Positions 8,797-18,421 of a DNA stretch of 64,000 bases are shown here, piece after piece. Within the stretch, counting starts at the first letter, position 1. The number at the start of each line of letters is the position of its first letter. Location of the stretch: the NCBI RefSeq assembly GCF_028551255.1, contig NZ_CP117030.1:558001-622000 (forward strand), written 5' to 3'. The notes beneath the pieces are model-generated. The model was not told the DNA's origin, did no database searches, and was given only the letters and a program-made list of their open reading frames with translations. The translations under genes were made by a program, and so were the position numbers. This DNA is from Vibrio tubiashii (GTDB lineage: Bacteria > Pseudomonadota > Gammaproteobacteria > Enterobacterales > Vibrionaceae).

Positions 8797-8891
8797 TTAT
8801 AAGTCCTTTTCATTGTCATCGAGATTCGATTAAAGGACTATAAAACCTCAACCATAGTTGAGGTAAAGCACTCTTTACTTTTTACTTATCA

Positions 8892-9365
8892 CTAGTTAGC
8901 TGCTAACAATTTTGATAGACGCGAAACACTGTTAATGCCTTCTGGCACTTGGGTGCGTTGAGGGTTGTAGTAAATCGCCTGCAGACCTGCTTCAAGCGCT
9001 GGGTAAATATCCTTATCTAAGTTGTCTCCAACCATAGTGACTTGTGAAGCACTGTCTCCGAGAGATTCGAGTATTGCTTGGTAAAACTCAGGGCTGTTTT
9101 TCTCAAGAGCTAAGTTCGCTTTACAGAAATAGCCATTGATATACGGGTCTAACCCGACACGTTCAAACGCTTGCTGAATTTCAGACTCGGTAGATTCTTG
9201 CGCACTGGTTGCAACGTAGATGGTGTGATTTTTACTCAGCGCTTTAAGTGTTTCTTCGGCTTCTTCAACGGCTTCGACTTGAGGCCAAAGATACATTTTT
9301 CCTTTTTGCTCAGCGAAGTCGACCATGAGGGTATCCCCCCAATCGAACAGATAGACATGGCTCAT
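8892..9365 (-). CDS. HAD-superfamily hydrolase with DxG motif I
   Basis: 157-aa small HAD protein. Motif I is FDWGDTL, so the nucleophile Asp8 is present but the usual second Asp at +2 is Gly10. Motif II is the Thr/Ser of YVATSAQ, and motif IV is VTMVGDNLDKDIYPA with adjacent acidic residues, followed by a Gly-rich strand. A Gly at +2 occurs in some HAD subfamilies with altered acid/base use, so activity against small phosphate esters is likely but the substrate is unknown. Short cap region, consistent with a minimal C1-type enzyme. Confidence 0.8.
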   Translation of the reverse strand: MSHVYLFDWGDTLMVDFAEQKGKMYLWPQVEAVEEAEETLKALSKNHTIYVATSAQESTESEIQQAFERVGLDPYINGYFCKANLALEKNSPEFYQAILESLGDSASQVTMVGDNLDKDIYPALEAGLQAIYYNPQRTQVPEGINSVSRLSKLLAAN

Positions 9366-9685
9366 CCTAAGCCTCCTATTAGGTTAATTGGTTTATCAAA
9401 ATTCATTCTAACCTTACCAAGGTAAATTTCACCACTAATTGCTTATATTTACCATGTGAATAATATCTGTGTGAATGGTGTCTGATTAAGTGATTGTTTT
9501 ATAGGGATATCCATGTTGGCATTTGATTTGCTCATACAGGTGATATTATAAAAATGAATGAGAATTTAAGTTAGGTATCATCTGTTTTTATAAAATTAGT
9601 AGGTTAGCTGGATAGTTTCGAATTAATTGGTGTCGAAGCACTATCCGCACGTATAAATAACGATAATAGAAAACGAGGATTTCTA
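9366..9685. promoter_or_regulatory. 320-bp divergent intergenic region with a long imperfect hairpin
   Basis: Separates the HAD gene from the first RND operon. No ORF of note is seen. At 9610-9646 there is an inverted repeat, GGATAGT/ACTATCC, extended by TTCGA/TCGAA with a 2-nt bulge. It lies about 40-75 nt before the adaptor ATG, so it may be an operator or a 5'-UTR stem. The adaptor's ribosome site is GAGGA just before 9686. Confidence 0.45.
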
Positions 9686-10831
9686 ATGACGACTAAGCCG
9701 TTACGTTGGTTGCTACCTTTTATCATCTTAGGTGGTGCTTATGCTGGTTATTCAACAATAGCCTCTAGTGCGCCTGAAACTCTAGAAAGTAAACCTCCCA
9801 AGGCACCTCCAATCGTGAAAGTCTCGAAGGTTGCGTCGAGCGATCACAAAGTAGTAATTACTAGCCACGGAGAGCTACAACCCGTTGAAGTTACGCAGCT
9901 TTCTGCTCAAGTGTCCGGTGAGGTGGTTAGCTGGCACCCTAACTTTGTCGTCGGCGGAATTGTTAAGCGGGGCGAAGTGCTGTTTCGTATCGAGAGTGAT
10001 AACTATCAAGCGGCAGTGCTCCAAGCTGAGGCGCAATTAGCGAGTGCTAGAGCGGCGTTAATCGAGGAGAAAGCAAAGGCTGAAGTAGCGAAACGTCAGG
10101 CTAAAAATCTGCCACAAAAACAAGTGACAGATCTGTACTTACGTAAACCTCAGCTACTTAGTGCTGATGCGCAGGTGAAGTCAGCCTTAGCAGCGCTTAA
10201 ACGTGCAAATCGCGATCTTGAAAACTGCAAGGTGGTCGCTCCCTATGATGCGTTAGTAGTGGCGAAAGATATTGGTGTGGGGCAATTCATCTCAGCGGGT
10301 GCTCACGTTGCGACGCTTAACAATGTAGAAGCAGGAGAAATTCACATTCCTATCGCAGGGTTTGACAGTGCGTTCCTACCACAAGATTACGCAGGTATCC
10401 CGGCACAAATCATCCAGCGAGGCATCAATAACATTCGCCGTGAAGGCAAGATCGACCGTGATTTAGGCGTGGTGGATAGCAGCACTCGGATGATTAACAT
10501 GGTCGTCAGAGTTGATAATCCTTATGCAATTGATAGTGACCAAGCACCAATGAAGTTTGGTTCTTATGTCGAGGTTCAATTTGCGGGTAAAGAGTTAAAG
10601 CATATCTATCGCCTTCCTCAGGAGCTGGTCAACAATCAACAGGTATGGGTCGTCAATGAACAAAACCAACTTGAGCCACGCGTAGTCAATGTCTTGCGGG
10701 CAGAAAAAGAGTTCATGCTGATCAATCAAGGCTTAAGTGATGATGACCAAATCGTATTGACTGTGCCTGAGTATCCGCAAAAAGGGCTGCAAGTCGAAGT
10801 CGCGGTTCAAGACAGTTCATCGGATAGGTAG
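9686..10831 (+). CDS. RND efflux periplasmic adaptor (HlyD/MFP family)
   Basis: 381-aa membrane-fusion protein. An N-terminal anchor or signal helix at about residues 8-27 is followed by the barrel/lipoyl halves (SAQVSGEVVSWHPNFVVGGIVKRGEVLFRIES), an alpha-hairpin rich in Ala/Gln/Lys at about 110-170, the returning lipoyl half (VVAPYDALVV) and a C-terminal barrel. It links an inner-membrane RND pump to an outer-membrane channel. No outer-membrane factor is encoded here, so TolC or a similar protein would be recruited. The pump gene starts 9 bp downstream. No regulator gene is attached to this pair. Confidence 0.93.
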   Translation: MTTKPLRWLLPFIILGGAYAGYSTIASSAPETLESKPPKAPPIVKVSKVASSDHKVVITSHGELQPVEVTQLSAQVSGEVVSWHPNFVVGGIVKRGEVLFRIESDNYQAAVLQAEAQLASARAALIEEKAKAEVAKRQAKNLPQKQVTDLYLRKPQLLSADAQVKSALAALKRANRDLENCKVVAPYDALVVAKDIGVGQFISAGAHVATLNNVEAGEIHIPIAGFDSAFLPQDYAGIPAQIIQRGINNIRREGKIDRDLGVVDSSTRMINMVVRVDNPYAIDSDQAPMKFGSYVEVQFAGKELKHIYRLPQELVNNQQVWVVNEQNQLEPRVVNVLRAEKEFMLINQGLSDDDQIVLTVPEYPQKGLQVEVAVQDSSSDR

Positions 10832-10840
10832 AGGCGAGTC

Positions 10841-13800
10841 ATGGAAGAGAACAAACAGAAAGGTTTGATCGCCTATTTTGCCAATAACTCTGTCGCGGCG
10901 AATTTGCTCATGGCCTTTATATTGATCATTGGTACGGTCAGCTTCTTCTTTATCCAGCGACAGATGTTCCCCAATATTGAAGTGAACTACATCAATGTCA
11001 GTGCTCAGTATCCGGGGGCTTCACCGCAAGAGATTGAAGAAAGTATCCTGATTAAGTTAGAAGAGTCGCTCAAAGATGTTACGGGCATTAAAAAAGCCGT
11101 GTCTAGCGCTTATCGAGGCAGTGGCAACATTGAGCTAGAAATCGGTGTTGATGAAGATATTGATACTGTGCTTGATAAAGTGAAACAGAAGGTCGATTCG
11201 ACCTCTAATTTCCCAGACGCAATGGAGCCGATTCAAGTTTACCAATATGAATGGCGACAAGATGTTATTGAGATGGCGTTAGTTGGTGATAGAACCCTGC
11301 TTGAACTTAAGCCTATCGCCAAACAAATAGAAGATGAGCTTCTTCAGCTGAATAATGTTGCTCTAGTAGAGCTCGGTGCTCCGGAGTATGAAATTGCTGT
11401 TGAAATAGAGCCTAGAGTTCTTCAAAAGTATAGCCTGACACTCAACGATGTCAGCAATGCAATCAAGCGTTACTCAGCGAACTACTCTGCTGGTGAAGTG
11501 AGAACCAATGCCGGAATGATCTCGGTTCGAATAGAGAACCAGTATTACAAAGGCGAGGAATTCAGAGCCATTCCAGTCAAGATTGGCGCAAATGGCGGTA
11601 AGGTATTGTTGCAAGATATCGCAACGATCAAAGATGGATTTACGGAAGACGATCGATACTTCCGTTACTCTGGCCAAAACGCAATGTATCTCTCGGTTAA
11701 AGCAACCAAAGACCAAAATATGGTGACCGTTGCTGAGTCCGTCAAAGCTTACATCGAGCAGAAAAACCAAACTTTGCCGTCTGACTTAAAAATCAAAACA
11801 CTGGTCGATATGACCTATTACCTTAACGCTCGCCTCGATATGATGCTCAAGAACCTATTGCAAGGTGCAGTCTTGGTTGCACTCATGCTAAGTCTGTTCT
11901 TGCGCGTTAAGCTTGCCATGTGGGTGATGATAGGGCTTCCGGTTTGTTTCTTGGGTGCGGTGATGATGATGCCTGCCATTGGCGTGAGCATTAACATCAT
12001 TTCTTTGTTCGCATTTATCATGGTACTCGGTATTGTTGTTGATGATGCTATTGTCATAGGGGAGAGCGCCTACAGCGAAATTGAGAGAAGTGGAGGCGGT
12101 GTTGAAAACGTTGTTCGTGGCGTAAAACGTGTCGCGACGCCAGCAACGTTTGGTGTGCTTACGACTATGGCCGTGTTTGCACCATTTTTAATGTCAAAAG
12201 GTATAGAAAGTGCGTTCTTCTTTGGTATCGCTTCCATCGTGATTCTTTGCCTGTTCTTTAGTTTGATTGAGTCTAAGCTGATTTTGCCATCGCACTTGGC
12301 ACACTCTAAGTTTAAGCCGATCAAAAAAGGCAGTTGGCGAGATAGATTCAACACGCGCTTTTTTGGTTTTATCAATGGACCTTATAAAAGGTTTGTAAAG
12401 TGGTGTACCCACTGGCGTTGGAGTGTGTTTGCCACCTTTATTGGCGTGTTAGCGATTACCATTGCTATGGTCATGGCTAGCTACGTCAGAATCGTACCAT
12501 CACCTAAAGTACCTCATGACTTTCCAAGTATAAAGTTGGTCATGAATGACAATGTTTCCAGTGAGCAAACCATAGAGGCGCTGAAGTTAATTGAGTCGAC
12601 AGTTCTAACTATTGATCAAGAGATAGAGCAAGAAACGGGTCAGAAGATGATTCGTGACATTCTTACGTTCAGTCAGGGGAGAAAAGAAGGTCGGCTTGTA
12701 ATTCCGCTTGTCGATGAAGAACTCAGGCCATTTAACACCTTTGAGCTTGCAAGGCGCTGGCGCGAACGTATACCAAGTATTCCAGGGCTGAAAATGCTTA
12801 ACGTGTCCGATAACGTTAATGATGACGAAAAGGGCGATGAATTCGGGTTCCTACTCTACGGTTCTGATATCGAGAGTCTGAATTCGGCGGGTCGTGAGTT
12901 AATCCTCAATTTGCAGCAACAGAAGGGCTTGTTTGATATCTCGTCTTCCATCGATTCTGGTAGTCAGGAAGTGTTACTTTCGCTCGCACCAGTCGCATAC
13001 GATCTAGGGTTAGATCTGTTCGATATCGCGACGCAGGTGGGTGGTAGTTTCTATGGTGGGGAAGCACAGCGAGTCTTACGCGATGGTGAAGAAATCAAAG
13101 TCATGGTTCGCTATCCGCAGTTAACCCGTGAGGCTTTCTCTTCATTGCGTTATGCAGTAATTACAACGCCTGAAGGCAAGAAAGTCATGTTAGGCGATGT
13201 GGTTGAGATTAACCAGAAACCAGGTGTGAGCAGTATTCGACGTGAAGGGGGCTATCGAAGTGTGTATGTCTATGGCTCGATTGATGAAGAACTTGTCGAA
13301 CCGAACCAAATCGTCGAGCAAATCAATACCGAGGTGATCCCTGATATTTTGACTGCTTACCCAGGCGTTAAGAGCGAATTGGGCGGAACAATCGAAGAGC
13401 AGCAAGCTCAACAAGACGAGCAAATCATCCTCTTTATCGCAGGCATGATCATTGTGTACATACTGCTAGCCGTTCCACTAAAGAGTTACACTCAGCCATT
13501 AATCATCATGTCGGTGATTCCATTTAGCCTAACAGGTGCAATATGGGGTCACTATTGGTTTGGCTTAGATCTCAGCATGATGTCGACATTCGGCCTTATT
13601 GCGGCGGCAGGTGTTGTGGTTAACGACTCTTTGGTTATGACCGATTACGTCAACCAAGTAAGAGCGCGCGGTGTCGCAATTAAAGAGGCGGTCATCGAAG
13701 CAGGATGTGCTCGTTTCCGAGCGATTACGCTGACTTCAATCACTACCTTTGTTGGGGTACTGCCGATCATGTTTGAAACAAGTCTGCAGGCGAAGTTTGT

Positions 13801-13966
13801 TATCCCAATGGCAGTAGCACTTGGCTTTGCCGTCCTGTTTGCTACCTTGCTAACCCTGATACTAGTGCCATGTTTGTATCTCATGCTAGAGGATATCAAA
13901 GGGATATTTGCAAGACTAAAGAGGCTGATAACGCGAAACAAAAGCCAAGCTGAAATCTTGCCTTAA
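10841..13966 (+). CDS. RND efflux pump permease (AcrB-like)
   Basis: 1041-aa inner-membrane resistance-nodulation-division transporter with twelve helices in two halves and two large periplasmic loops. The proton-relay Asp pair in helix 4 is present (GIVVDDAIVIGES, Asp401-Asp402), and the second half has FGLIAAAGVVVNDSLVMTDYVN. The N-terminus has the NNSVAANLLMAF form seen in the AcrB/D/F-like subgroup common in marine gammaproteobacteria, where substrates are mostly undefined. It forms an operon with the preceding adaptor and ends at a strong terminator facing the second RND operon. Confidence 0.94.
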   Translation: MEENKQKGLIAYFANNSVAANLLMAFILIIGTVSFFFIQRQMFPNIEVNYINVSAQYPGASPQEIEESILIKLEESLKDVTGIKKAVSSAYRGSGNIELEIGVDEDIDTVLDKVKQKVDSTSNFPDAMEPIQVYQYEWRQDVIEMALVGDRTLLELKPIAKQIEDELLQLNNVALVELGAPEYEIAVEIEPRVLQKYSLTLNDVSNAIKRYSANYSAGEVRTNAGMISVRIENQYYKGEEFRAIPVKIGANGGKVLLQDIATIKDGFTEDDRYFRYSGQNAMYLSVKATKDQNMVTVAESVKAYIEQKNQTLPSDLKIKTLVDMTYYLNARLDMMLKNLLQGAVLVALMLSLFLRVKLAMWVMIGLPVCFLGAVMMMPAIGVSINIISLFAFIMVLGIVVDDAIVIGESAYSEIERSGGGVENVVRGVKRVATPATFGVLTTMAVFAPFLMSKGIESAFFFGIASIVILCLFFSLIESKLILPSHLAHSKFKPIKKGSWRDRFNTRFFGFINGPYKRFVKWCTHWRWSVFATFIGVLAITIAMVMASYVRIVPSPKVPHDFPSIKLVMNDNVSSEQTIEALKLIESTVLTIDQEIEQETGQKMIRDILTFSQGRKEGRLVIPLVDEELRPFNTFELARRWRERIPSIPGLKMLNVSDNVNDDEKGDEFGFLLYGSDIESLNSAGRELILNLQQQKGLFDISSSIDSGSQEVLLSLAPVAYDLGLDLFDIATQVGGSFYGGEAQRVLRDGEEIKVMVRYPQLTREAFSSLRYAVITTPEGKKVMLGDVVEINQKPGVSSIRREGGYRSVYVYGSIDEELVEPNQIVEQINTEVIPDILTAYPGVKSELGGTIEEQQAQQDEQIILFIAGMIIVYILLAVPLKSYTQPLIIMSVIPFSLTGAIWGHYWFGLDLSMMSTFGLIAAAGVVVNDSLVMTDYVNQVRARGVAIKEAVIEAGCARFRAITLTSITTFVGVLPIMFETSLQAKFVIPMAVALGFAVLFATLLTLILVPCLYLMLEDIKGIFARLKRLITRNKSQAEILP

Positions 13967-13972
13967 TGTTAG

Positions 13973-14000
13973 AAGCGGGTCGAAGTGACCCGCTTTTTTG
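13973..14000 (+). terminator. Rho-independent terminator after RND operon 1
   Basis: Stem AGCGGGTC/GACCCGCT (13974-13981 with 13987-13994) followed by a T run. It lies between the convergent RND operons. Confidence 0.85.
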
Positions 14001-14003
14001 TAC

Positions 14004-17000
14004 CTAAATTTCTTCGTGTTTATGAACCAATCCAAAATCTGCGAGGACGGCATAGGCGGCTGGAATCATAAACAGCACGAGTAAGGTTGAGGCGAAGATA
14101 CCAAAGACAATCGAGATAACCAACGGCTGAATAACCTGAGCCTGCAAGCTAGTTTCCGTCAATAGCGGGAGCAAACCCGCAGCGGTTGTCATCGAGGTCA
14201 GGAAGACAGCTCTAAAACGTTCTCTACTCGCTTTAACCACAGAATCATGGACACTATCGCCCTCATCAACGTGATGGCGTATGTATTGAACGAGTAGAAT
14301 AGAGTCGTTGACCACGATACCCGCCAAAGAGACAAAGCCCATCATACTTGGCATACTGAGTGAGTGACCTAAGAGAATATGCCCCCAAACCACGCCAATA
14401 AACGCTAGTGGTATGGCTAACATAACAACGACAGGTTCTAGGTAGCTACGGAACTGATAACTCAATATTGTGAATACACCAAATAGTCCCAATAGGAAGC
14501 CTTTACCCATTGATGCGCCTGTTTCGGCGGCATCTTTTGCTTCCCCTTCAAAGTCGAAACGTAGCCCCGGATACTTGGCTGTTAATTTAGGGGCTTCGTC
14601 ACGTTGGAACTGAGCAATAATTGCCGTAGAGTTGGCTTTGGTATTGTCAACGTCACCAAACACGCTAATGGTTCTTAAACCGTCGATACGCTGAATTCGC
14701 ACATAGTTACGCTGGAAGTCTAGTGTCGCGATGGTTGCAAGTGGGATTTGGCTACCATCAGACATAATAATTGGGAAATTAGCCAGTTGCTGGAGATCGC
14801 CGGCTTGCACTTTGTCTAAACGCACTTCGATAGAGATGTTTTCAACACCCACTTGAATCTCGTCTGCGGTTTGGCCAAAAAAGGCTGCGCGAAGTTGATT
14901 GGCGATCAGCTGTCCATTGATACCATAGGTTTCTGCACCCGGACGAAGCTTGACGAGTACTTCTTCTTTACCCATGCGCATATCATCGAGCACACCGTGT
15001 ACACCATCAAACTCATTCAGGTACTGCTGAATATCAATGGAAGCGGCTTTCAATGCATCGAGGTCGTCGTGTTTAGCACGTATCTCAATCGCTCTTCCGC
15101 CCGGTCCCATTGTCGGTTGTTTAAAGACCAGAGAGATAGGATCTGCCAGTTCTCCGATATCTTGCCGCCAAGCCGCAATAAAGTCGTCAATTACTGTGTT
15201 TCGGCTTTCTGCACCGAGTAAATCGAGTCTTACCGTCGCAATGTGAGGGCCAGATTCGTTAGCATCCGCATTAGCATTGAACTGACTAGTAATGTGTTGA
15301 ATGAGAGGAACCCCGTTTTCAACTTTCTCTGTCCATTCCTTATCTAGCTTTTGCGCAGATGCAACAATTCTATCCACCACGGCTTCGGTTTGAGCCAAAG
15401 ATGAGCCGGGAGGAAGAATGATGCGAGCTTCTGCTATGTCTCCGTCTAACTCCGGGAAGGGTTGGAACTTAAGTAGTCCACCTGCAATTGTCGCGACCGA
15501 GACAAGAAGTAGTGCAACGACACCACCTAAGAAGGCAAATCTAAAATCAACAACTTTCTCTACCGCGTTAACTAGGGTGGTGTTTCTAAAGTTTTCAAAT
15601 CTATCGAGCAGTTTCTTCTTAAACTTCGCTGGTGGCTTCTCTTTTTTCTCTTTGTGTAGAGAGTGGGAGAGGTGATTCGGTAGAATTAGGAAGGCTTCGA
15701 CCAAGCTCAGCGTTAATACCAGAATTAGTACCTGAGGGACGGCTTTTAGCACGGCACCCATTTCGCCTTGCAAGAATAATAGACTGCCGAAGATACATAC
15801 TGTGGTTAAGAAAGAAGAGATAACGCCCGGGAGCACTTTCTTAACGCCTTTAATCACCGCGTTGTCGACGTCTTCACCTCTGTCCAAGTGCGCTGCAATT
15901 GACTCCGCAATAACGATGGCATCATCCATCATAATACCGATTGCCATCAGCAGACCGACTAAAGACATGATATTGATGGAAAGACCTAACTGTGCCATCA
16001 GAAATAAGCCACCAAGGAAAGCGACAGGCAAGCCTGCAGCAACCCAGAAAGAGTAGCGCAAACTAAAGAATAGCCACATCGTTGCGAAGACAAGAATAAT
16101 ACCCTGCCAACCATTACTGACCATCATGGTTAAGCGATCCCAAAGCACAGAAGAGAGATCGTTGGTCAGCTCTAACTTGACACCATCCGGTGCGATAGCT
16201 TGTTGCTCTTCGACAAATTGAGCGACACGCTCTTTAATCCGTAACGCATCATCTTCTTTGTTTTTACTGACTTTAAGTAGGGCGGAAGGGTGCCCATCGA
16301 ATAAGACTTTTTGTTCATCGAGCTCAAAACGGTCTGTGATGGTCGCAATATCTTTAAGGCGAATGAGCGAGCCGTTTGGACCAGAGCCAACGACAATACT
16401 TTCCAGTTGCTGCGGTGTAATGCGCCTTTCATCAAAGCGGATTAGAAAGTTCTTATCTGGCGTCTCAACATTACCGCTCGGTAGCTTGATGTTTTGGCGG
16501 CCTATTTGCGTCGCAATATCACCGACACTTAAGCCTAACTGACGCATTGCTTGAGAGTCTAACTCGACGCGAAATTGGTGATCAGAAAAACCAGCCACAT
16601 CGACAAGAGATACGTCGTAGTCAAGCTTTAACGTTCGTTTAAGCTGTTCTGCATAGGCTTTAAGTTCAGGCCATGTGGTATCGGCTGTGATGGCGACATC
16701 TACAACAGGTTCATTCCAATCGAGTTCTTGGACAACTGGAGACTCGATTTCTTGTGGGAAGTCATTGATGGAGTTGATCTGCGTTTGTACATCAACCAGC
16801 ATACGACCGATGTCTGCTTTCTCGTTCAGTTTAAGGATCAGTCTCGCAGAGCCTTCAATCGCCTCACATTGGGTCTCTTCAATATTGGCAAGACCATCTA
16901 CCGCATCTTCCATTCGAACGCAGATGCTTTCTTCCACTTCTTGCGGTGAAGCGCCCGGGTAAACGACGCCCGCCATGATGTAGGGAGGATCAAACTCAGG

Positions 17001-17105
17001 GAAGGTTTCCCTTTTGATATTGGGCAGCGATGTAATACCCAAAACGAGCAAACCGAGCATCAGCAAGTTGGCTGCTGTGGGGTGTTTAGCGAAGAATCGA
17101 ATCAT
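14004..17105 (-). CDS. RND efflux pump permease (second system)
   Basis: 1033-aa RND transporter with FFAKHPTAANLLMLGL at the N-terminus and the helix-4 acid pair in GIMMDDAIVIAES (Asp394-Asp395); the second half has MGFVSLAGIVVNDSILLVQY. The closest shape is the marine AcrB-like group related to Vibrio Vme/Vex pumps, but I cannot name which. Its ATG overlaps the end of the upstream adaptor gene by 4 bp (ATGA), so tetR-adaptor-pump form one unit. It differs clearly in sequence from the pump at 10.8-14.0 kb, so this is not a recent tandem duplication. Confidence 0.94.
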   Translation of the reverse strand: MIRFFAKHPTAANLLMLGLLVLGITSLPNIKRETFPEFDPPYIMAGVVYPGASPQEVEESICVRMEDAVDGLANIEETQCEAIEGSARLILKLNEKADIGRMLVDVQTQINSINDFPQEIESPVVQELDWNEPVVDVAITADTTWPELKAYAEQLKRTLKLDYDVSLVDVAGFSDHQFRVELDSQAMRQLGLSVGDIATQIGRQNIKLPSGNVETPDKNFLIRFDERRITPQQLESIVVGSGPNGSLIRLKDIATITDRFELDEQKVLFDGHPSALLKVSKNKEDDALRIKERVAQFVEEQQAIAPDGVKLELTNDLSSVLWDRLTMMVSNGWQGIILVFATMWLFFSLRYSFWVAAGLPVAFLGGLFLMAQLGLSINIMSLVGLLMAIGIMMDDAIVIAESIAAHLDRGEDVDNAVIKGVKKVLPGVISSFLTTVCIFGSLLFLQGEMGAVLKAVPQVLILVLTLSLVEAFLILPNHLSHSLHKEKKEKPPAKFKKKLLDRFENFRNTTLVNAVEKVVDFRFAFLGGVVALLLVSVATIAGGLLKFQPFPELDGDIAEARIILPPGSSLAQTEAVVDRIVASAQKLDKEWTEKVENGVPLIQHITSQFNANADANESGPHIATVRLDLLGAESRNTVIDDFIAAWRQDIGELADPISLVFKQPTMGPGGRAIEIRAKHDDLDALKAASIDIQQYLNEFDGVHGVLDDMRMGKEEVLVKLRPGAETYGINGQLIANQLRAAFFGQTADEIQVGVENISIEVRLDKVQAGDLQQLANFPIIMSDGSQIPLATIATLDFQRNYVRIQRIDGLRTISVFGDVDNTKANSTAIIAQFQRDEAPKLTAKYPGLRFDFEGEAKDAAETGASMGKGFLLGLFGVFTILSYQFRSYLEPVVVMLAIPLAFIGVVWGHILLGHSLSMPSMMGFVSLAGIVVNDSILLVQYIRHHVDEGDSVHDSVVKASRERFRAVFLTSMTTAAGLLPLLTETSLQAQVIQPLVISIVFGIFASTLLVLFMIPAAYAVLADFGLVHKHEEI

Positions 17106-18421
17106 TGTGCTGACTCCTCTTTAGTCACCGTTGCCTCTTTAAGCAGCATGCCGTTGATAGCAGGGAGTAGGTCATTGAGGATTAGCTTGTCACCTTGGCT
17201 CAGGTCTCCATCAATAATGACTTGATTGTCACGGCGATAAAGGACTGTTACAGGCTGGATTGTCAGCTTATTGGCTTCATCCATAAGGTAGATTTTGTCG
17301 CCATGAAGTGCACGCTCAGGAATCACCCAGCTTGGATTTGCTTGACCTTCGATAAACGCACGTACAAACATCCCATTCACGAGTGGGGGGACGCTGTTAG
17401 GGTTTAGATTGCGGTAGTCTTGCTGAATCTCCAATATAACCCCAGCCGTCGCTTGGTTAGGGTCGACGGTTTCACTGATTCGGCTAACCTTTGCAGGCCA
17501 CGTTGCCTTCATATTACCGCTGCTCAGTTCAATACTGGCATTGATAAAGGTCATATCTGGTTGAGGAATACCAGACTCATCGCGATTGAACTCACCTAAG
17601 CTTGACGCAAGGGTGTGCATATCATGAATTGAAAGTTGGGCTTCTACTTCCATCACATCCATACCATGCGCTGTGACCATGGTTTGCTGTAGATTCACCA
17701 CCTGATTTTGTTCAATATCAACGGCGGCAATGCGCAAGTCGTAAGGCAGCTTGATGATGGTTTTTTCTAATGAGCGGTGTGCCTCTTCAACCTTAGAGGT
17801 GTTGACCTTGACCAAGGCTTCAGCGACGCGCTTTTCATCGGGCATCAATCCGATTTGGTTTTCTATATCAAGCACCAGTTTACGTTGTGATAATGCACTT
17901 TGTTCTTGCTGATCAACATCAGATTGCGAAGTGAGCCCTTTTTTGCGCAGGTTCTGTTTACGCTCTAACTCTTTGTTCGCGATGACCAGACGATTGCTCT
18001 CAATTTTAAGCGTCTGTTTGAGGTTGTCTTCTTCTTGGTAAAGCTTAGCTAAAGAGGTTTGCGCAGATTTGAAGTCAGCTTGAGCTTGTACCAGTTTCAA
18101 TTCGTAATCGAGTGGGTCGATACGCAGGATTTCTGTCCCTGCCTGAAGCACTTGTCCTTTCTCTAGCCTTGGGTGGCGATAAACGACTTTGCCCGTCACT
18201 TCTGCTATCGCTTTCCATTCGATTTTTGGTGCAACTTTACCAAAACCGATCGCTTTGGGTGCCATCGAACGCAACTCTAGAGGTGTTGTTTCGACTAAGC
18301 GCGCTCGGTCACCCGCAGGTTTAACTGGTAAATCCGGCTTCACTTTAATTGCCAAAACTAAAGCCATCACGCCAACGGCTAGCGCTGGAAAAAACAGTAG
18401 CTTCTTATTTATTTTCATCAT
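17102..18421 (-). CDS. RND efflux periplasmic adaptor (second system)
   Basis: 439-aa HlyD/MFP protein with an N-terminal helix at about residues 6-24, AEVTGKVVYRHPRLEKGQVLQAGTEILRIDP as lipoyl half one, a long coiled-coil hairpin (about residues 110-200, Glu/Leu/Lys/Gln-rich), and a beta-barrel region. It is longer than the first adaptor, mainly in the hairpin. It overlaps the TetR gene at its start and the pump gene at its end, showing tight translational coupling. Two adjacent Met codons open the gene, so the start is uncertain by one residue. Confidence 0.93.
   Translation of the reverse strand: MMKINKKLLFFPALAVGVMALVLAIKVKPDLPVKPAGDRARLVETTPLELRSMAPKAIGFGKVAPKIEWKAIAEVTGKVVYRHPRLEKGQVLQAGTEILRIDPLDYELKLVQAQADFKSAQTSLAKLYQEEDNLKQTLKIESNRLVIANKELERKQNLRKKGLTSQSDVDQQEQSALSQRKLVLDIENQIGLMPDEKRVAEALVKVNTSKVEEAHRSLEKTIIKLPYDLRIAAVDIEQNQVVNLQQTMVTAHGMDVMEVEAQLSIHDMHTLASSLGEFNRDESGIPQPDMTFINASIELSSGNMKATWPAKVSRISETVDPNQATAGVILEIQQDYRNLNPNSVPPLVNGMFVRAFIEGQANPSWVIPERALHGDKIYLMDEANKLTIQPVTVLYRRDNQVIIDGDLSQGDKLILNDLLPAINGMLLKEATVTKEESAQ

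Noticed and set aside
11474..16962. Numerous antisense frames of 60-120 codons inside the two RND pump genes
   Set aside because: They lie wholly inside strongly coding sequence on the other strand and have the biased composition expected of shadows.
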